NCBI RefSeq assembly: GCF_014295415.1
Contig: NZ_CP052909.1
Span: forward strand, 1,488,001 to 1,552,000
From: Constantimarinum furrinae
GTDB lineage: Bacteria > Bacteroidota > Bacteroidia > Flavobacteriales > Flavobacteriaceae
Direction of reading: 5' to 3'
DNA: 64,000 nucleotides
The notes under the pieces are model-generated. The model worked only from the letters and a program-made list of their open reading frames with translations, did not search any database and was not told the origin of the DNA. Positions 19,787 through 28,705 of this stretch are shown here, one piece after another; within the stretch, counting starts at the first letter, position 1, and each line of letters opens with the position of its first letter. The translations under genes were made by a program, and so were the position numbers.

Positions 19787-20356
19787 ATGAAAACCCTTAC
19801 CCGGAAAGAAGAAATTATAGAGGTCGCATCACAACTTTTTAAGGAGAAAGGTTATAATGCGGTTTCTATGCGTGATATTGCTTTGGCTATGGGCATAAAG
19901 GCTGCAAGTCTTTACAATCATATCTCTGGCAAGCAGGAGTTACTATCTACGCTTATTTTAAGGGTTGCCAGAGAATTTACGCTTGGGATGAATTCGGTGA
20001 TGCAATCTTCAGAATCCCCGTTAAAAAAAATTGAACGGATCATAGAGTTGCATATCGACATTACGGTAAACTATTCCGAAGGACTTGCAGCACTTAACAA
20101 TGACTGGATGCACCTGGAAAATGAAGATCTTGAATCTTTTGTAAGAATGCGGGAAGATTATGAAGAGAATTTCAGGCAGATCATCAAACAAGGAATCGAA
20201 CTAGGAGAAATTAAATCTTATCATCCCGAGGTGATCTTGTTTTCTATTCTTTCAACCTTAAGAACATTGTACCTATGGTATCAAAAGAGAGGAAAACTGG
20301 ATGTAAACCTTCTCAAGAGGGAGATGGTGGCGGTTTTAATACAGGGAATTATTTAA
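19787..20356 (+). CDS. TetR-family regulator, probable repressor of the paa operon
   Basis: 189 residues from the ATG at 19787. The frame is open further upstream, but that stretch has no homology-like content. The N-terminal HTH reads IIEVASQLFKEKGYNAVSMR then DIALAMGIKAASLYNHISGK, the TetR signature. A C-terminal all-helical ligand domain follows. Immediately after its stop lies the perfect inverted repeat AACTAAC-N4-GTTAGTT inside the promoter of paaE. The simplest reading is repression relieved by a phenylacetyl-CoA-type effector, as known for TetR-type PaaR proteins; the effector here is an inference. Confidence 0.88.
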   Translation: MKTLTRKEEIIEVASQLFKEKGYNAVSMRDIALAMGIKAASLYNHISGKQELLSTLILRVAREFTLGMNSVMQSSESPLKKIERIIELHIDITVNYSEGLAALNNDWMHLENEDLESFVRMREDYEENFRQIIKQGIELGEIKSYHPEVILFSILSTLRTLYLWYQKRGKLDVNLLKREMVAVLIQGII

Positions 20357-20357
20357 C

Positions 20358-20388
20358 TTGCAATTCTAACTAACAAACGTTAGTTTTG
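20358..20388 (+). promoter_or_regulatory. paa operon promoter with overlapping TetR operator
   Basis: -33 TTG at 20358-20360, a 20-base spacer, then -7 TAGTTTTG at 20381-20388, a full match to TAnnTTTG. The perfect 7-base inverted repeat AACTAAC (20368-20374), AAAC, GTTAGTT (20379-20385) covers the spacer and half of the -7 box, an ideal position for repression. Predicted transcription start is near 20395, 18 bases before the GTG of paaE. Confidence 0.8.
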
Positions 20389-20412
20389 TATTCAAATTAC
20401 GACAAAAAGACT

Positions 20413-21483
20413 GTGGCAAAGTTTCATAAAATAAAAGTAAAGGACATTTATAAGGAAACCGACGATTGTTCGGTGATCACTTTCGATGTTCCTGAAGAAT
20501 TGGCTGAAGAATTCAATTTTAGTCAGGGGCAACACCTCACCCTCAAGGCCGATATCGACGGTGAAGATACTCGTAGATCCTATAGTCTGTGCTCCAGTCC
20601 TGCCGACAAGGAATGGAAAGTGGCTGTAAAACAGATCTACGGAGGCAAATTTTCAAGTTTTGTGAATTCGAAACTGGCAACCGGTGACACTCTGGAGATC
20701 ATGGCGCCAAGCGGCGCATTTGGTGTAGAGATTTCGACGGAACCAAAAACCTATGTGGCTTTTGTTGCCGGAAGCGGAATTACACCGGTTATGTCTATGA
20801 TCAAGACCCATTTGGCACTGGAACCCAATGCTAAATTTAAGTTATTCTACTTGAATCGAACCGTCAAATCCATTATCTTTAAGGAGGAGATCGAGCAGCT
20901 TCGGAATAAGTACTTCGGAAGGTTGGAAATATTTTATTTCCTCACCAAGGAGCACAGAGATATAGAACTGCTAAACGGCAGATTTACCTCAGAAAAACTA
21001 GACGAAATTTTCAGCAAACTTTTAGACGTCTCTGAAGTCAATGAAGCCTTCCTGTGCGGACCCGAAGAGATGATCTTTTTAATACGCGATGAATTGGTAA
21101 AAGCCGGAATGCCAAAAGAAAACGTGCATTACGAATTATTCGTTACCGGTCTTTCCGAAGAAGACAAGGCGAGAGCCGAACGGCTGTCACAGCGCAATGT
21201 AGAAGGTGTTGAGGTTACTATAGTAGATGGTGGAAAGGAATTTCATTTTACGATGACCAGTGATTTCGACAACATACTTGATGCAGCATTGGGAGCCGGT
21301 GCCGACCTGCCCTTTGCCTGTAAAGGGGGAGTGTGCAGTACCTGCAAGTGTAAAGTTCTTGAAGGTAGTGTGGAAATGAAAATAAATTACGCATTGGAAG
21401 AAGACGAGGTGGCTCAGGACTTTGTACTAAGTTGCCAATCGGTTCCTACTTCTGAAAGCGTAACCGTAGATTTTGATGTATAA
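20413..21483 (+). CDS. paaE: Phenylacetyl-CoA epoxidase reductase subunit PaaE
   Basis: 356 residues from the GTG at 20413 ([18 protein letters not shown]). A TTG nine codons earlier falls inside the -7 promoter box and is rejected. The FAD/NAD(P) reductase part shows [10 protein letters not shown] and [20 protein letters not shown]-terminal plant-type 2Fe-2S ferredoxin domain has [13 protein letters not shown] plus a fourth Cys in VLSCQS. It passes electrons from NAD(P)H to the PaaA di-iron centre. First gene of the paa operon, directly behind the TetR operator. Confidence 0.96.
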   Translation: MAKFHKIKVKDIYKETDDCSVITFDVPEELAEEFNFSQGQHLTLKADIDGEDTRRSYSLCSSPADKEWKVAVKQIYGGKFSSFVNSKLATGDTLEIMAPSGAFGVEISTEPKTYVAFVAGSGITPVMSMIKTHLALEPNAKFKLFYLNRTVKSIIFKEEIEQLRNKYFGRLEIFYFLTKEHRDIELLNGRFTSEKLDEIFSKLLDVSEVNEAFLCGPEEMIFLIRDELVKAGMPKENVHYELFVTGLSEEDKARAERLSQRNVEGVEVTIVDGGKEFHFTMTSDFDNILDAALGAGADLPFACKGGVCSTCKCKVLEGSVEMKINYALEEDEVAQDFVLSCQSVPTSESVTVDFDV

Positions 21484-21524
21484 CAGTTGCAGGCTTGATG
21501 CTTTCAGCTTTAAACTATAGAATT

Positions 21525-22481
21525 ATGAGCGAAAAGGAATTAAAAAATCTTGAAGAGATCTTTGAAGCCCGCATTGCGAGGGATGAAAAGATAGAGCCTA
21601 AGGATTGGATGCCCGAAAAATACAGGCAGACACATATTCGTCAGATCTCTCAACATGCGCATTCCGAGATAGTCGGCATGCTTCCTGAAGGGAACTGGAT
21701 CACGAGAGCTCCTTCTTTAAGGCGAAAAGCCGCCTTACTGGCTAAAGTACAGGATGAGGCAGGACACGGACTCTATTTGTATTCTGCCTGTGAAACTCTG
21801 GGGATCTCCAGGGATGAACTCTATGAGCAACTCCATTCCGGAAAAGCGAAATATTCCTCAATATTTAATTATCCTTCCGTTACCTGGGCAGATATGGGAG
21901 CCATAGGTTGGTTGGTAGATGGTGCTGCTATTATCAATCAGGTGCCATTGTGCAACACCTCCTTCGGGCCGTATGCTCGTGCTATGGTGCGCGTATGTAA
22001 GGAAGAGAGTTTTCACCAAAGACAAGGATTTGAGATCATGTTAACGCTGTGCAACGGAACACCCGAACAAAAAGACATGGCGCAGGATGCCCTTAACCGC
22101 TGGTGGTGGCCAAGTCTTATGATGTTGGGACCCACCGATGATGCGTCGGTACACACCGAACAATCCTTAAAATGGAAGTTAAAGCGTAAGACCAATGATG
22201 AGTTACGACAGCAGTTTATAGATCAAACCGTACCTCAGGCGGATCTGTTGGGGCTTACCATTCCGGATCCCGATCTTAAATTCAATGAAGAAACGGGTCA
22301 TTACGATTTTGGAGAAATAGACTGGGACGAGTTTTGGCAAGTAGTAAAAGGACATGGACCCTGCAATAAGGAACGAATGAAAGCCCGTGTGGATGCCTGG
22401 GAGAATGGCACCTGGGTTAGAGATGCCGCCATGGCCTATGCCGAAAAGCAAGCAAAGAAAAAAGTAGCGAAAGCGAGTTAG
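21525..22481 (+). CDS. paaA: Phenylacetyl-CoA epoxidase catalytic subunit PaaA
   Basis: 318 residues from the ATG at 21525 ([18 protein letters not shown]). Di-iron ligands sit in a ferritin-like bundle: [19 protein letters not shown] and [16 protein letters not shown] are the two ExxH sites. It inserts one oxygen of O2 into phenylacetyl-CoA to give the 1,2-epoxide, working as a complex with PaaB, C, D and E. It follows paaE by 41 bases. An earlier in-frame ATG at 21495 adds ten residues that do not resemble the family. Confidence 0.97.
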   Translation: MSEKELKNLEEIFEARIARDEKIEPKDWMPEKYRQTHIRQISQHAHSEIVGMLPEGNWITRAPSLRRKAALLAKVQDEAGHGLYLYSACETLGISRDELYEQLHSGKAKYSSIFNYPSVTWADMGAIGWLVDGAAIINQVPLCNTSFGPYARAMVRVCKEESFHQRQGFEIMLTLCNGTPEQKDMAQDALNRWWWPSLMMLGPTDDASVHTEQSLKWKLKRKTNDELRQQFIDQTVPQADLLGLTIPDPDLKFNEETGHYDFGEIDWDEFWQVVKGHGPCNKERMKARVDAWENGTWVRDAAMAYAEKQAKKKVAKAS

Positions 22482-22548
22482 GGAGTAAAGGACATTGAGA
22501 AATCAATAATTTATAACTCCTAACACCTAATTACAAACGACTTATATT

Positions 22549-22833
22549 ATGAAAAACAATTGGCCTTTATGGGAAGTCTTCGTTCGAAGTAAAAACGGAC
22601 TCGAACACCGGCATTTTGGAAGTCTGCATGCTACCGATGCCGAAATGGCCCTTGAAAATGCACGAGACGTATATACCCGTCGAAATGAAGGTGTGAGCAT
22701 CTGGGTGGTGGAAAGTAAACATATTACGGCTTCCAACCCCGATGATAATGGTGAACTTTTTGAACCGGCTCAGGATAAAGTATACCGCCATCCTACCTTT
22801 TACGACCTTCCCGATGAAGTAAAGCACATGTAG
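22549..22833 (+). CDS. paaB: Phenylacetyl-CoA epoxidase subunit PaaB
   Basis: 94 residues, the usual PaaB size. WPLWEVFVRSKNGLEHRHFG, then LHATDAEMALENARDVYTRR and GVSIWVVESKHI are typical. PaaB is a small structural subunit that bridges PaaAC units. A 67-base gap separates it from paaA, and paaC starts one base after its stop. Confidence 0.97.
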   Translation: MKNNWPLWEVFVRSKNGLEHRHFGSLHATDAEMALENARDVYTRRNEGVSIWVVESKHITASNPDDNGELFEPAQDKVYRHPTFYDLPDEVKHM

Positions 22834-22834
22834 T

Positions 22835-23590
22835 ATGAATAAGGAAAACCTATATAATTATATTCTCGGAATAGCCGATAACTCGCTCATCCTCGCTCAA
22901 CGCCTGGGTGAATTATGCGGTCATGGTCCCAATCTGGAAACCGATATCGCGCTAACGAATATTTCACTGGATCTCTTGGGGCAGACCAGAAGCTACTATC
23001 AGTACGCAGCTTCGGTTTCAGGGGATTCAAAGACAGAGGATGATATTGCTTTTTTAAGGCTTGAAAGAGATTATAAAAATGTGCTGCTTCTGGAGCAACC
23101 TAATACCCACTTCGGTTATGTGATCGGAAGACAATTCCTCTTTGATGTCTATCATCTTCTGTTTATGCAGGAGCTTCAGAAAAGTAAGGACGAAACACTG
23201 GTGGCCATAGCGAATAAAGGAATAAAAGAAGTGAGTTATCACCAGCGCTTTTCTTCAGACTGGATCAAGCGATTGGGTGATGGAACTAAAGAAAGTCATG
23301 ATAAAATTCAGGAAGCGATCGACGCTTTATGGCGTTTTACCGACGAACTCTTCGACCTTACCGAAAATGATAATACCATGGTTGAGGCCGGAATCGCAGT
23401 CGATGTTTCTAAGCTAAAAGAGAAATATTATAAAAGTGTAGCAGAAGTGTTAACCGAAGCCACGCTTACCATTCCGGAAAGTAAATTCTTCACACGGGGA
23501 GGAAAAACAGGAACCCATACCGAACATATGGGGTATTTGTTGGCCGATCTTCAGTATATGCAACGTACCTATCCCGATATGAAATGGTAA
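22835..23590 (+). CDS. paaC: Phenylacetyl-CoA epoxidase subunit PaaC
   Basis: 251 residues with the ferritin-like fold of PaaA but with an incomplete di-iron site: the second half keeps KEVSYHQRFSSDW without the ExxH Glu. LYNYILGIADNSLILAQRLG and FGYVIGRQFLFDVYHLL match PaaC. Family knowledge: PaaC is the non-catalytic partner that stabilises PaaA. It starts one base after paaB, and paaD begins four bases after its stop. Confidence 0.96.
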   Translation: MNKENLYNYILGIADNSLILAQRLGELCGHGPNLETDIALTNISLDLLGQTRSYYQYAASVSGDSKTEDDIAFLRLERDYKNVLLLEQPNTHFGYVIGRQFLFDVYHLLFMQELQKSKDETLVAIANKGIKEVSYHQRFSSDWIKRLGDGTKESHDKIQEAIDALWRFTDELFDLTENDNTMVEAGIAVDVSKLKEKYYKSVAEVLTEATLTIPESKFFTRGGKTGTHTEHMGYLLADLQYMQRTYPDMKW

Positions 23591-23594
23591 AAGT

Positions 23595-24095
23595 ATGGTA
23601 GCTGTTCAACCCAATATCGATGATGCCTTGATACCCGTTCTAAAAACGGTCTCAGATCCAGAGATCCCGGTGTTAACCGTGCTGGATCTTGGAGTTATCA
23701 GGGAAGCCGTTGAAATAGATGGTGTGGTACATATTAAATTAACACCAACCTATTCGGGATGCCCGGCAATGGATGTTATTGGTGATGATTTGAGAAAGGC
23801 CTTCTCTGAAGTTGGTAAAACAGCAAAAGTGAGTCTTGTCTTGGCTCCGGCTTGGACGACCGATTGGATAAGTGAAGAAGGAAAGCGAAAAATGGAAGCA
23901 TACGGAATCGCTGCTCCGCTGTCTGAAACGGCCGATAAAGAAGTTTTATTAGGCAATGCAAGACTTGTAAAATGTACAAACTGCGGCAGTACCAATACCC
24001 ATATGGTGAGTCAGTTTGGTTCCACAGCCTGTAAAGCATTGTTTAAGTGTGATGATTGTGAGGAACCGTTCGACTATTTTAAATGTTTAAAATGA
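23595..24095 (+). CDS. paaD: Phenylacetate degradation protein PaaD (MIP18/DUF59 family with zinc knuckle)
   Basis: 166 residues. N-terminal MIP18/DUF59 domain (VSDPEIPVLTVLDLGVIREA, YSGCPAMDVIGDDL), then a C-terminal Cys cluster CTNCGSTNTHMVSQFG ... ACKALFKCDDCEEPFDYFKC, likely to hold zinc or Fe-S. PaaD is needed for assembly of the epoxidase, probably in Fe-S or di-iron maturation. Its stop overlaps the ATG of the next gene (ATGA), indicating translational coupling. Confidence 0.95.
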   Translation: MVAVQPNIDDALIPVLKTVSDPEIPVLTVLDLGVIREAVEIDGVVHIKLTPTYSGCPAMDVIGDDLRKAFSEVGKTAKVSLVLAPAWTTDWISEEGKRKMEAYGIAAPLSETADKEVLLGNARLVKCTNCGSTNTHMVSQFGSTACKALFKCDDCEEPFDYFKCLK

Positions 24096-24457
24096 TGCTG
24101 GGATTACGAACTACTATATACAAAGTTGCCGATCTAAAGGAGGCCAAATCCTGGTATAGCAAAGCCTTTGAGGTAACGCCTTATTTTGATGAACCATTTT
24201 ATGTAGGCTTTAATATTGGTGGGTTCGAACTGGGATTGCTCCCGGAAGAACAACCTCAAACTGAAAAAAGCGATAATGTACTGTCGTATTGGGGTGTAAA
24301 GCATATACAAAAACAATATCAAAGAATTTTAGATCTTGGTGCTACAGCGCACGAGGCTCCAACAAATGTGGGTGGAGAACTTATGGTAGCATCGGTACGA
24401 GATCCGTGGGGAAATGTGATCGGTTTGATCTACAACCCGTATTTTAAAATACAATAA
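24092..24457 (+). CDS. VOC-family (glyoxalase/bleomycin-resistance fold) protein in the paa operon
   Basis: 121 residues from the ATG at 24092, which shares the ATGA overlap with the paaD stop; another ATG lies 9 bases upstream. VOC fold with paired beta-alpha-beta-beta-beta units: IYKVADLKEAKSWYSKAFEV and FNIGGFELGLLPEE in the first half, ASVRDPWGNVIGLIYNPYF in the second. E121-type metal-site residues are not obvious, so catalysis is unproven. It is not a standard paa gene. Tight placement between paaD and paaG suggests a role in handling a reactive ring-epoxide or aldehyde intermediate (inference). Confidence 0.85.
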   Translation: MMLGLRTTIYKVADLKEAKSWYSKAFEVTPYFDEPFYVGFNIGGFELGLLPEEQPQTEKSDNVLSYWGVKHIQKQYQRILDLGATAHEAPTNVGGELMVASVRDPWGNVIGLIYNPYFKIQ

Positions 24458-24466
24458 TCACAAATT

Positions 24467-25246
24467 ATGAGATCGATAACCTTAGATATAAATGATAAAA
24501 TTGCCCGGATCACCTTGAACAGGCCCGATGTGTTCAATAGTTTTAACAGGGAAATGGCGCTTTTGCTTCAGAATGAATTGGATGCTTGCGAAACCAATCC
24601 TAACGTTCGCGCCATAGTGATCACAGGAAACGGTAAGGCTTTTTGTGCGGGTCAGGACCTGAAAGAAGTTACAACTCCCGAACTCAACCCCGGATTCAAA
24701 AAAATACTGGAAGAGCATTATAATCCCATTATTACCAGAATTAGAAAGATAGAAAAGCCCATCATTGCCGCAGTTAACGGGGTAGCAGCAGGGGCAGGAG
24801 CAAATATTGCACTGGCATGTGATGTGGTTGTTGCTTCCGAACATGCTAGTTTTATTCAGGCATTCAGTAAAATTGGATTGATCCCGGATAGTGCGGGGAC
24901 CTTCTTTTTACCCAGACTTATCGGTTTTCAGAAAGCATCTGCCTTGATGATGTTAGGTGATAAAGTGCCAGCAATGGAAGCAGAGCGATTGGGAATGGTA
25001 TACGGGGTATTTTCTTCAGAAACCTTTGATGAAGAAGTGAATAATCTGGCGCGAGTACTGGCGAATATGCCTACAAAGGCCTTGGGGATGACCAAACGAT
25101 TATTAAATGAGTCAATGGCGAATACCTTAGATTCACAACTGAATCTTGAGTCAAAATTACAAATTGAAGCCGCACAGAGTGACGATTATGCAGAAGGCGT
25201 TGCGGCCTTTGTTGAAAAAAGAAAACCGGTTTTTAAAGGAAAGTAA
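24467..25246 (+). CDS. paaG: 1,2-epoxyphenylacetyl-CoA isomerase (PaaG-type crotonase)
   Basis: 259 residues, crotonase fold. Oxyanion-hole blocks are KAFCAGQDLKEV and GVAAGAGANIALACDVVVAS. GLIPDSAGTFFLPRLIG carries the Asp characteristic of PaaG in place of the hydratase Glu. It converts the ring-1,2-epoxide to oxepin-CoA and can also shift double bonds later in the pathway. The next gene begins directly after its stop. Confidence 0.94.
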   Translation: MRSITLDINDKIARITLNRPDVFNSFNREMALLLQNELDACETNPNVRAIVITGNGKAFCAGQDLKEVTTPELNPGFKKILEEHYNPIITRIRKIEKPIIAAVNGVAAGAGANIALACDVVVASEHASFIQAFSKIGLIPDSAGTFFLPRLIGFQKASALMMLGDKVPAMEAERLGMVYGVFSSETFDEEVNNLARVLANMPTKALGMTKRLLNESMANTLDSQLNLESKLQIEAAQSDDYAEGVAAFVEKRKPVFKGK

Positions 25247-26410
25247 ATGATCGAAAATATTGGAATAATAGGAGCGGGAACCATGGGCAGCGGAATAGCA
25301 CAGGTAGCGGCAACCGCCGGCTGTAAGGTAAGACTGTTCGATACCAGCAAAAGTGCTTTGGAGAACGCAGAACGGTCTTTGGAAAAGATCCTTGATCGTC
25401 TAATTGAAAAGGGAAGGATTACTTCGGAAGAAAAATCACGGATACAGCAAAGTATAGATTATACAGAGTCCTTGTCGGGATTTTCAGATTCAGAACTTGT
25501 TATAGAGGCCATCGTTGAAAATATTGATATAAAGCGAAAGGTCTTTCAAGAATTGGAAGGGATCGTTTCAGCAGATTGCATCATTGCATCCAACACTTCT
25601 TCTTTATCGATTGCATCCATTGCGGCAGTTCTTGAGAATGCGGAGCGATGTATCGGTATTCATTTTTTCAATCCTGCTCCACTTATGAAACTCGTCGAGG
25701 TAATACCGGCAATCCAAACTTCAGAAGACGTATTGGAGCGATCGGTGGAAACCATCAAAGCATGGGGAAAAACAGTAGCAGTAGCCAAAGACACTCCGGG
25801 ATTCATTGTAAACCGTGTTGCAAGACCTTTTTATGGGGAGGCACTGAGAATCTACGAGGAAGGTATTGCTGATTTCGCGACCATCGATCACGCGATGAAA
25901 ACGATTGGAGGGTTTAGAATGGGGCCGTTTGAGTTGATGGACTTTATAGGGAACGATGTGAACTATACCGTCACCGAAACCGTATTCGAAGCTTTTTACT
26001 ACGACCCCAGATATAAGCCGGCCTTTACCCAGAAACGATTTTCGGAAGCCGGGTATTTAGGCAGAAAAACAGGAAAGGGATATTATAATTATGCCGAAGG
26101 CGCTGTTAAACCTGAACCGAAATCGGATGAGGTTCTGGCAAAAAGAATTTTTGATAGAGTATTGGTGATGCTTATCAACGAAGCAGCCGATGCATTATTC
26201 TGGAACATCGCCTCGGCAGAGGATATCGATAATGCCATGACCAAGGGTGTTAATTACCCCAAAGGATTATTGGCTTGGGCAGACGAAAAAGGTCTTAACT
26301 GGTGCGTTTCTGAATTAGATAAACTGTATGATATGTATCATGAAGACCGGTATCGATGTTCTCCTTTATTGCGAAAAATGAAACAAAATGGTTCAAAATT
26401 TTTTGTATAA
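25247..26410 (+). CDS. paaH: 3-hydroxyacyl-CoA dehydrogenase PaaH
   Basis: 387 residues. NAD-binding Rossmann motif GIIGAGTMGSGIAQVAATAG at residues 5-24. The catalytic part shows CIIASNTSSLSIASIA, CIGIHFFNPAPLMKLVEVIP and PGFIVNRVARPFYGEA, then two C-terminal helical dimerisation segments (FELMDFIGNDVNYTVTE; NYPKGLLAWADEKGL). It oxidises 3-hydroxyadipyl-CoA to 3-oxoadipyl-CoA. It is shorter than the ~475-residue proteobacterial PaaH. It is placed flush against paaG and paaI. Confidence 0.94.
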   Translation: MIENIGIIGAGTMGSGIAQVAATAGCKVRLFDTSKSALENAERSLEKILDRLIEKGRITSEEKSRIQQSIDYTESLSGFSDSELVIEAIVENIDIKRKVFQELEGIVSADCIIASNTSSLSIASIAAVLENAERCIGIHFFNPAPLMKLVEVIPAIQTSEDVLERSVETIKAWGKTVAVAKDTPGFIVNRVARPFYGEALRIYEEGIADFATIDHAMKTIGGFRMGPFELMDFIGNDVNYTVTETVFEAFYYDPRYKPAFTQKRFSEAGYLGRKTGKGYYNYAEGAVKPEPKSDEVLAKRIFDRVLVMLINEAADALFWNIASAEDIDNAMTKGVNYPKGLLAWADEKGLNWCVSELDKLYDMYHEDRYRCSPLLRKMKQNGSKFFV

Positions 26411-26821
26411 ATGTTAAAAGGAGAAGAAATACCTTATAAGATGTTATCTCAAGACGCTTTTAGCACATGGCTGGGTATTGAGATCCTTGAATGTGAGATT
26501 GGAAGATGTAAAGTGGGAATGACCATTAGACAGGAAATGCTGAACAGCATGAATAAAGCACACGGTGGAATAAGTTACAGTTTGGCAGATACGGCATTTG
26601 GGTTTGCAGCGAATACTCATGGCAAATATGCTGTTTCTATAGAGACGAGTATTAATCATATTGAAGCACTTGAAGAGGGTGATTATATTACTGCGGAAGC
26701 AATATTAGATCATCAAAAAACAAAGCTTGGATTCAACATCATTGAAGTAAAACGAGGCGAAGAATTAGTTGCCTTATTCAAAGGAGTTGTCTACCGAACA
26801 ACAAAAGATTGGACAAAATAA
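26411..26821 (+). CDS. paaI: Hydroxyphenylacetyl-CoA thioesterase PaaI
   Basis: 136 residues, single hot-dog domain. NSMNKAHGGISYSLADTAFG contains the HGG turn and the catalytic Asp of the PaaI family; SIETSINHIEALEEGDYI and VALFKGVVYRT follow. It releases CoA from dead-end hydroxyphenylacetyl-CoA products and protects the CoA pool. It starts directly after the paaH stop; paaJ starts one base after its own stop. Confidence 0.93.
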   Translation: MLKGEEIPYKMLSQDAFSTWLGIEILECEIGRCKVGMTIRQEMLNSMNKAHGGISYSLADTAFGFAANTHGKYAVSIETSINHIEALEEGDYITAEAILDHQKTKLGFNIIEVKRGEELVALFKGVVYRTTKDWTK

Positions 26822-26822
26822 T

Positions 26823-28028
26823 ATGGAAGCATACATAATAGATGGCATACGAACCCCGATCGGGAATTATAAAGGAAGTTTAAGCACTATAAGAACCGAT
26901 GATCTTGGGGCTTTAGTGATCTCTGAAATTGTAAAACGCAATCCGAAAATCCCTAAAGATGCGTTTGATGACGTGATCATGGGTTGCGCCAATCAGGCAG
27001 GCGAAGATAACCGTAACGTTGCACGTATGTCGCTGCTGCTGGCAGGCCTGCCTTTCACCGTACCCGGTGAAACAGTCAACAGACTGTGCAGCAGCGGACT
27101 CTCGGCTATTATTCATGCCAATAGAGCAATAAAAACCGGAGATGGCGACTTGTTTATTTCCGGAGGTGTTGAAAATATGACCAGAGGACCCTATGTCATC
27201 GCAAAGCCGTCCAGTGCCTTTGGAACCGATGCTAAGATGTATGATTCCAGTTTTGGATGGCGTTTCGTAAATCAGAAGATGCACGAGATGTACGGAACCG
27301 ACGGGATGGGAAATACTGCCGAAAATCTGGTCGAAAAACACAATATCACCCGGGAAGATCAGGATGCATTCGCGTATTCGAGTCAGATGAAAGCTTCAAA
27401 AGCGCAGAAGAGCGGAAGGCTTGCCAAGGAGATCGTAGCTGTTGAAATTCCACAGCGAAAAAAAGATCCGATCCTTTTTAAGGATGACGAGTTCATAAAA
27501 CCGGGAACAACCAAGGAAATTCTTGCAAAACTTCGGCCGGCCTTCAAAAAAGATGGAAGTGTTACCGCCGGAAATGCATCAGGTCTCAATGACGGAGCGG
27601 CGGCTACCATCATTGCTTCCCAAGATGCCGTAAATAAATATAATCTAAAACCACTCGCGCGAATTGTAAGTTCTGCCGTTGTTGGAGTGGAACCTCGAAT
27701 TATGGGTATCGGTCCGGTAGAGGCGAGTAATAAAGCCTTAGAAAAAGCAGGGCTTACTATGAAGGATATGGATGTAATAGAATTGAATGAAGCCTTTGCT
27801 TCACAGGCGCTGGCCTGCATTCGTGAATGGGGTCTGGACGATAATGATCCAAGAATAAACCCAAATGGCGGGTCGATAGCCATTGGACATCCATTAGGTG
27901 TTACCGGAGCCAGACTTGCATATTCGGCTGCGTTAGAGTTAAAGGAAACCGGAAAGCGTTATGCGTTAATTACCATGTGTGTGGGTGTAGGACAAGGATA
28001 TGCAACCATTATAGAAAATGTAACATAA
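26823..28028 (+). CDS. paaJ: 3-oxoadipyl-CoA/3-oxo-5,6-dehydrosuberyl-CoA thiolase
   Basis: 401 residues from the ATG at 26823 (MEAYIIDGIRTPIGNYKGS). Thiolase catalytic residues: Cys in VNRLCSSGLSAI, His in GGSIAIGHPLGVTGAR and Cys in LITMCVGVGQGYA, plus VIELNEAFASQALACI. It performs the thiolytic cleavages that yield acetyl-CoA and succinyl-CoA. An upstream start at 26769 would overlap paaI in another frame. Confidence 0.95.
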   Translation: MEAYIIDGIRTPIGNYKGSLSTIRTDDLGALVISEIVKRNPKIPKDAFDDVIMGCANQAGEDNRNVARMSLLLAGLPFTVPGETVNRLCSSGLSAIIHANRAIKTGDGDLFISGGVENMTRGPYVIAKPSSAFGTDAKMYDSSFGWRFVNQKMHEMYGTDGMGNTAENLVEKHNITREDQDAFAYSSQMKASKAQKSGRLAKEIVAVEIPQRKKDPILFKDDEFIKPGTTKEILAKLRPAFKKDGSVTAGNASGLNDGAAATIIASQDAVNKYNLKPLARIVSSAVVGVEPRIMGIGPVEASNKALEKAGLTMKDMDVIELNEAFASQALACIREWGLDDNDPRINPNGGSIAIGHPLGVTGARLAYSAALELKETGKRYALITMCVGVGQGYATIIENVT

Positions 28029-28100
28029 CAGATCATACAGGTCAAAATGGATGAAATATGTTTCAAGTTGAACACATAATTTCTTAAATACATAATTTAA

Positions 28101-28703
28101 ATGAAAATTTTAATAATAGGCGGAAGTGGTACTATAGGTAAAAAGGTGGTGGAACGTTTTTCTGAGACGGATGAAGTAATCGTAGCCGGAAGAAATTCAG
28201 GTGATGTGACCGTCGATATCTCATCTTCAGAATCTATAAAGAAAATGTTCGAAAAGTCCGGGACATTAGACGCCGTTGTAAATATTGCAGGAGATGCAAA
28301 ATGGGACAAATTCGATAACCTATCGGAAGAGGATTATTACATCGGTATAAAAAGTAAGATGATGGGGCAGGTAAATTTAGTGAGACTGGGAAGAAAACAT
28401 TTAAACCCCGGAGGTTCCATTACACTAACGACAGGAATTTTAGCAGACGAGCCGGTCGATATGACTACCAGTGCTGCTATGGTAAATGGCGCTGTACAGA
28501 GTTTTGTAAAGGCAGTGGCTCTCGAACTTGATAACGGACATCGGGTTAATGTGGTATCTGCAGATCTTGTGGAAGATGCCTATGAAAAATACAAGGATTA
28601 TTTCCCCGGAAATACTCCCGTTGCAATGAATAAAGTGGTTGACGGATATGTAAAATCGGTTAAGGGAAAAATAAATGGTGAAATACTTCGAATAAGAGCA
28701 TAA
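28101..28703 (+). CDS. Atypical short-chain dehydrogenase lacking the YxxxK motif
   Basis: 200 residues. Rossmann start MKILIIGGSGTIGKKVVERF and the SDR blocks AVVNIAGDAKW and GGSITLTTGILAD. At the catalytic position the sequence is TTSAAMVNGAVQSFVKA, so the Tyr and Lys of the classical YxxxK are missing. The overall sequence resembles the small 'short chain dehydrogenase' group of about 200 residues (PRK07578-like, from memory). It may be an unusual oxidoreductase or a binding protein. It lies 72 bases after paaJ and two bases before paaZ. Confidence 0.82.
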   Translation: MKILIIGGSGTIGKKVVERFSETDEVIVAGRNSGDVTVDISSSESIKKMFEKSGTLDAVVNIAGDAKWDKFDNLSEEDYYIGIKSKMMGQVNLVRLGRKHLNPGGSITLTTGILADEPVDMTTSAAMVNGAVQSFVKAVALELDNGHRVNVVSADLVEDAYEKYKDYFPGNTPVAMNKVVDGYVKSVKGKINGEILRIRA

Positions 28704-28705
28704 TT

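Noticed and set aside
20386-20412. TTG start for paaE nine codons upstream
   Set aside because: The codon lies in the -7 promoter box, before the predicted transcription start; the GTG at 20413 fits the family N-terminus.
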